A stretch of 7,351 nt of DNA from Nitrospira sp. (GTDB lineage Bacteria > Nitrospirota > Nitrospiria > Nitrospirales > Nitrospiraceae): the NCBI GenBank assembly GCA_020697375.1, contig JAJFBJ010000141.1, forward strand, positions 1-7,351, in the 5' to 3' direction. Positions 5,247 to 7,351 of this stretch are shown piece by piece. Under the pieces are notes generated by a model. That model was not told the origin of the DNA. It made no database searches and saw nothing but the letters and a program-made list of their open reading frames with translations. Made by a program: the position numbers and the translations under genes. Position 1 is the first letter of the stretch. The number at the start of each line of letters is the position of its first letter.

Positions 5247-6538
5247 TACGCCATGCTCCTGGCCGGGACAGAATCTTTCAGTATCTCCAATCCAAGAAGC
5301 GCCACATCGTCGGGAAAGATGTCCCCGCCCATCCATTGCCGCGCCGTCGTGATGGTCTCGCTGATACTGTTCTCCAACGTGCGGCAGCGTTTGCCATCCA
5401 ACGAATTTTGCAAGCGTGTCTTGCCCCACAGTTCTCCCGTGGCGGACGGGGCTTCATAGATGCCGTCGCTCAGTAAATACAGCCGATCATGGAGGTGTAA
5501 GCTGACGTGGGCGGTATCGAAGGTTGCTTCATGATCGAATCCCAATGGAAGACCGGCGCTGGGCAACCATTGTGACGCGCCACGATTCGATTGGATAAAG
5601 GCCCCGCCATGCCCGGCCGTGGCATAGGCCAGCGTGCGAGTCGGCAGATGCAGACTACCGACCCATAACGTGAAGTATTCGCCGTCTTGCGTCAGCGGAA
5701 AGCGGCGATTGGCTTCGTTGATGATCGCTCCCGGATCGTAGCTTCCGACGGCCTTGGCTAGGTTATCTTCCCGGAGGAAACTCATGAGCGTGATGGCGCG
5801 TAGTGCCGCGGCGACACCGTGGCCCGAAGCGTCGAGAATGTAGAGACCGAGCGTATCCGGTCCCCAGTGGCCGACTTGGAACAAATCGCCGCCCAAAGCC
5901 AGCGACGGTTGGTAGGCCCACTGCATGGCCAGCCCCGTAGAGGGCATACCGGGGCGAGGGAGTTGTGATCTGACGAACTCGGCTGCCGACTGCAATTCAC
6001 CCTCAAGTTCTTCCTGTTTTGCGGAGAGCAGCCGATGGGAACGGTCGAGATCATCGCGGGTGCGCTCAATCTCACGAACGAGAGCGCCGGCCCTGAGGCC
6101 CGCCTGAACACGCGCGAGAACTTCCTGCTTGCTGGCCGCCTTGCTGAGGAAATCATCAGCGCCGCGGGATAGTCCTTCGGCGATTTGGTCGGGACGGTCG
6201 TGCGCGGTCATGAGGATGACCTGGCTCGATTTGAGATTGATATCCCTGCGGATGGCTTCGCATACGCTGGGGCCGTCCAATCCCGGCATCATCCAATCGA
6301 GAATGACGAGATCCGGGCGATACCTGGCTGTGGCTGCGAGTCCGGCGTCTCCATCGCCGGCTTCGATGACGTGATAGCCCAGCCGTTTGAGACGCCCGGC
6401 CATCCCGGCGCGAGTAATGTCGTCGTCATCGACGAGAAGAATGACAGGCGTCGGCCGGTCGGTCTGTCGGCAGACAGGAGGCGCGGCTTTGTGAGACTGG
6501 GAAACAGCCATGTCATGTGATTGTTCTACCGGTCTCAT
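5246..6538 (-). CDS. Response regulator receiver fused to PP2C-type (RsbU/SpoIIE) serine phosphatase
   Basis: A 430-residue cytoplasmic protein: receiver domain (about 30-150), a charged helical linker likely to form a coiled coil (about 152-190), and a SpoIIE/RsbU-type PP2C domain (about 200-422). The receiver is canonical: acidic pocket VDDDD (36-40), phosphoacceptor Asp81 (VILDWMMPGLDG), Thr111 (ILMTA) and Lys133. The phosphatase keeps the metal-binding aspartates: GGDLF (216-220), LDASGHG (235-241), LLSDGIYE (355-362) and PDDVALL (409-415). Known relatives dephosphorylate STAS anti-sigma antagonists such as RsbV; the two STAS proteins encoded just upstream are the obvious substrates. The ATG at 6538 overlaps the stop of the preceding STAS gene (ATGA) and has no clear Shine-Dalgarno, so translation is probably coupled. 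A later ATG at 6511 also lacks one. Phosphorylation of the receiver probably changes phosphatase activity (inference). Confidence 0.93.
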   Translation of the reverse strand: MRPVEQSHDMAVSQSHKAAPPVCRQTDRPTPVILLVDDDDITRAGMAGRLKRLGYHVIEAGDGDAGLAATARYRPDLVILDWMMPGLDGPSVCEAIRRDINLKSSQVILMTAHDRPDQIAEGLSRGADDFLSKAASKQEVLARVQAGLRAGALVREIERTRDDLDRSHRLLSAKQEELEGELQSAAEFVRSQLPRPGMPSTGLAMQWAYQPSLALGGDLFQVGHWGPDTLGLYILDASGHGVAAALRAITLMSFLREDNLAKAVGSYDPGAIINEANRRFPLTQDGEYFTLWVGSLHLPTRTLAYATAGHGGAFIQSNRGASQWLPSAGLPLGFDHEATFDTAHVSLHLHDRLYLLSDGIYEAPSATGELWGKTRLQNSLDGKRCRTLENSISETITTARQWMGGDIFPDDVALLGLEILKDSVPARSMA

Positions 6539-6885
6539 CCGGACACCGGAAGGCCGCGTGCCGCGAGCGCATCCTGTTCCGAGTCATAAACCGGCAGCAT
6601 ACGGTGGAGATTCGTCAGGCTGATGATTTCTCGAACATAACTCCGTGGGTTCAAGAGGCAGACCATTCCATGGATACTCCGGAAGCTTTGTGACGAGAGC
6701 GCCAGTATGCCCAATGCCGAACTATCGAGAAACCGAACGCCCTCCATGTTCATGATCAAATGGCGGCAGCCGGTCTGCTTAGCCCGTTCGACGGCTGCCT
6801 TGAAGGTGGCGCGATCGGCGTAGGTGAGCTCGCCCTGCAGATCGAGAATGATGGCATGGCCGATACGACGTGCAGTGATGTGCAA
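6535..6885 (-). CDS. STAS domain protein A (anti-sigma factor antagonist type)
   Basis: A 116-residue single-domain STAS protein of the SpoIIAA/RsbV class. These proteins are switched by phosphorylation of a serine in the motif after the third beta-strand. Here the motif is FLDSSALGIL (residues 52-61), with Ser55 and Ser56 as candidates. Other family-typical parts are ILDLQGELTYADRATF (13-28) and NLHRMLPVYDS (92-102). The start is a TTG at 6885; it is supported by AAGGGAG 6 nt upstream (6892-6898). The gene ends in a four-base overlap with the receiver-phosphatase gene, suggesting coupled translation. It is a gapless paralogue of STAS protein B just upstream. The partner it controls when dephosphorylated (sigma factor, anti-sigma factor or another enzyme) is not identifiable in this window. 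Confidence 0.92.
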   Translation of the reverse strand: MHITARRIGHAIILDLQGELTYADRATFKAAVERAKQTGCRHLIMNMEGVRFLDSSALGILALSSQSFRSIHGMVCLLNPRSYVREIISLTNLHRMLPVYDSEQDALAARGLPVSG

Positions 6886-6891
6886 GAACGA

Positions 6892-6898
6892 CTCCCTT
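6892..6898 (-). promoter_or_regulatory. Strong ribosome binding site supporting a TTG start (STAS A)
   Basis: AAGGGAG on the minus strand ends 6 nt before the TTG at 6885. It is the only start signal for this STAS gene that gives the full domain. Confidence 0.6.
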
Positions 6899-6917
6899 CA
6901 CGGCATCAAGGCTGGTC

Positions 6918-7256
6918 TCATGCGATTTTCCGGATGAGGGGAGAGGGAGTGGATTCGATGAGTGGAATGGTCTTGTGCAGATTGGCCAACTCGATGATCT
7001 GTCTCACCGTCGGTTGGGGATATGCCAGCGAAAGTTTGCGCTTGTCCGCCAGCGATTGCCGATGCGTGACCATCAACAGCCCAAGAGCCGCGCTGTCGAG
7101 AAAGGCTACTTGCGACAGGTCAATGATGACCTGTTCGACGTTCTGAGTGCCGAGCGCCTTAAAGGCCTCCTGGAAGGCTTTGCGTTGGGTATAGGTAAAG
7201 TTTCCCTCTAGTTTCAATGTCGCGGTCTGCGCTTGGATTTCTTGGACGATTTTCAT
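6918..7256 (-). CDS. STAS domain protein B (anti-sigma factor antagonist type)
   Basis: A 112-residue STAS protein of the same class as its neighbour, with the phosphorylation motif FLDSAALGLL (residues 52-61; only Ser55 is available, since the next position is Ala). LKLEGNFTYTQRKAF (14-28) and VRQIIELANLHKTIPLIES (84-102) are the other recognisable parts. I chose ATG 7256 over an in-frame ATG at 7289 because AGAGGAG lies 5 nt upstream and the STAS fold begins immediately afterwards, matching its paralogue residue by residue. A 32-bp gap containing the next ribosome binding site separates it from STAS A. It is the first clear gene of the signalling operon in the window. It probably is a second substrate of the operon's kinase and phosphatase; which protein it binds is unknown. 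Confidence 0.92.
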   Translation of the reverse strand: MKIVQEIQAQTATLKLEGNFTYTQRKAFQEAFKALGTQNVEQVIIDLSQVAFLDSAALGLLMVTHRQSLADKRKLSLAYPQPTVRQIIELANLHKTIPLIESTPSPLIRKIA

Positions 7257-7261
7257 GGCAG

Positions 7262-7268
7262 CTCCTCT
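7262..7268 (-). promoter_or_regulatory. Ribosome binding site of STAS protein B
   Basis: AGAGGAG on the minus strand lies 5 nt before the ATG at 7256. It decides between this start and the in-frame ATG codons at 7289 and 7286. Confidence 0.65.
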
Positions 7269-7296
7269 CTGCTTCGGTTGAGACATCATCTCTTAT

Positions 7297-7351
7297 TCAT
7301 TCTTGCGTCGGAATCGGCGGCGGTATGCCGGCGAACAACCTGGCGATTTGC
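7297..7351 (-). CDS. Possible C-terminal end of an upstream gene (partial)
   Basis: Entering from the window edge on the minus strand, one frame reads QIARLFAGIPPPIPTQE and stops at TGA (7299-7297). Of the three frames this one has the highest share of G or C at third codon positions, as in the neighbouring genes. The stop lies 40 bp before the STAS B start, so this gene may belong to the same operon. The fragment is too short to name, and a chance open frame is possible. Confidence 0.35.
   Translation of the reverse strand, partial: QIARLFAGIPPPIPTQE

Noticed and set aside
4887..5429. Longer reading of the Hpt gene starting at 5429.
   Set aside because: The extra 61 residues lie entirely inside the phosphatase coding region in another frame and do not resemble Hpt. 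The ATG at 5246 has AGGAG and the TAATG overlap.

Overview
The window is bacterial, moderately GC-rich and densely coding. It looks like part of a chromosomal exopolysaccharide and signalling region. No 16S rRNA, tRNA or other taxonomic marker is present. The general look (GC content, receiver-PP2C and STAS regulators beside a sugar epimerase and a heparinase-like lyase) reminds me of Nitrospirota/Nitrospira or a related environmental Gram-negative. That is an impression, not a demonstrated placement. The small lipoprotein and the polysaccharide genes fit a diderm cell.

Left part (1-3427): a non-hydrolysing UDP-N-acetylglucosamine 2-epimerase (WecB family, minus strand, cut by the window edge) is divergent from a 623-codon heparinase II/III-type polysaccharide lyase (plus strand). 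They are separated by about 500 bp without a convincing gene. That gap carries a 9-bp inverted repeat in front of the epimerase, two weak promoter candidates and a short stretch that may be the tail of a decayed gene. The pair suggests nucleotide-sugar supply and polymer trimming or turnover in an envelope or exopolysaccharide locus.

Middle (3428-3990): a small lipoprotein gene (minus strand) with a good ribosome binding site and a plausible sigma70-type promoter, then about 310 bp without a gene that holds a strong GC-rich stem-loop.

Right part (3991-7256): a compact minus-strand operon of five genes, in transcription order STAS protein B, STAS protein A, receiver-PP2C (RsbU/SpoIIE-like) phosphatase, free-standing Hpt protein, receiver-HATPase (RsbW/SpoIIAB-like) kinase. 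The last four genes are very tightly packed: three of the junctions overlap by 1 to 4 bases, so their translation is probably coupled. Together they form a complete partner-switching cycle: a kinase to phosphorylate STAS serines and a phosphatase to reverse it. A phosphorelay is wired into it, with a receiver on both opposing enzymes and an Hpt protein that could shuttle phosphate between them. No histidine kinase and no sigma factor or other final target is visible here. The last bases (7297-7351) hold the probable tail of another gene upstream in the same direction.

The most interesting element is this five-gene module. It resembles known receiver/PP2C/HATPase plus STAS systems (HsbR-HsbA, CrsR-CrsA, SypE-SypA) but is split differently: two receivers on two enzymes, two STAS proteins and an Hpt link. 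Its proximity to polysaccharide genes makes exopolysaccharide or biofilm control a reasonable hypothesis, by analogy with SypE/SypA.
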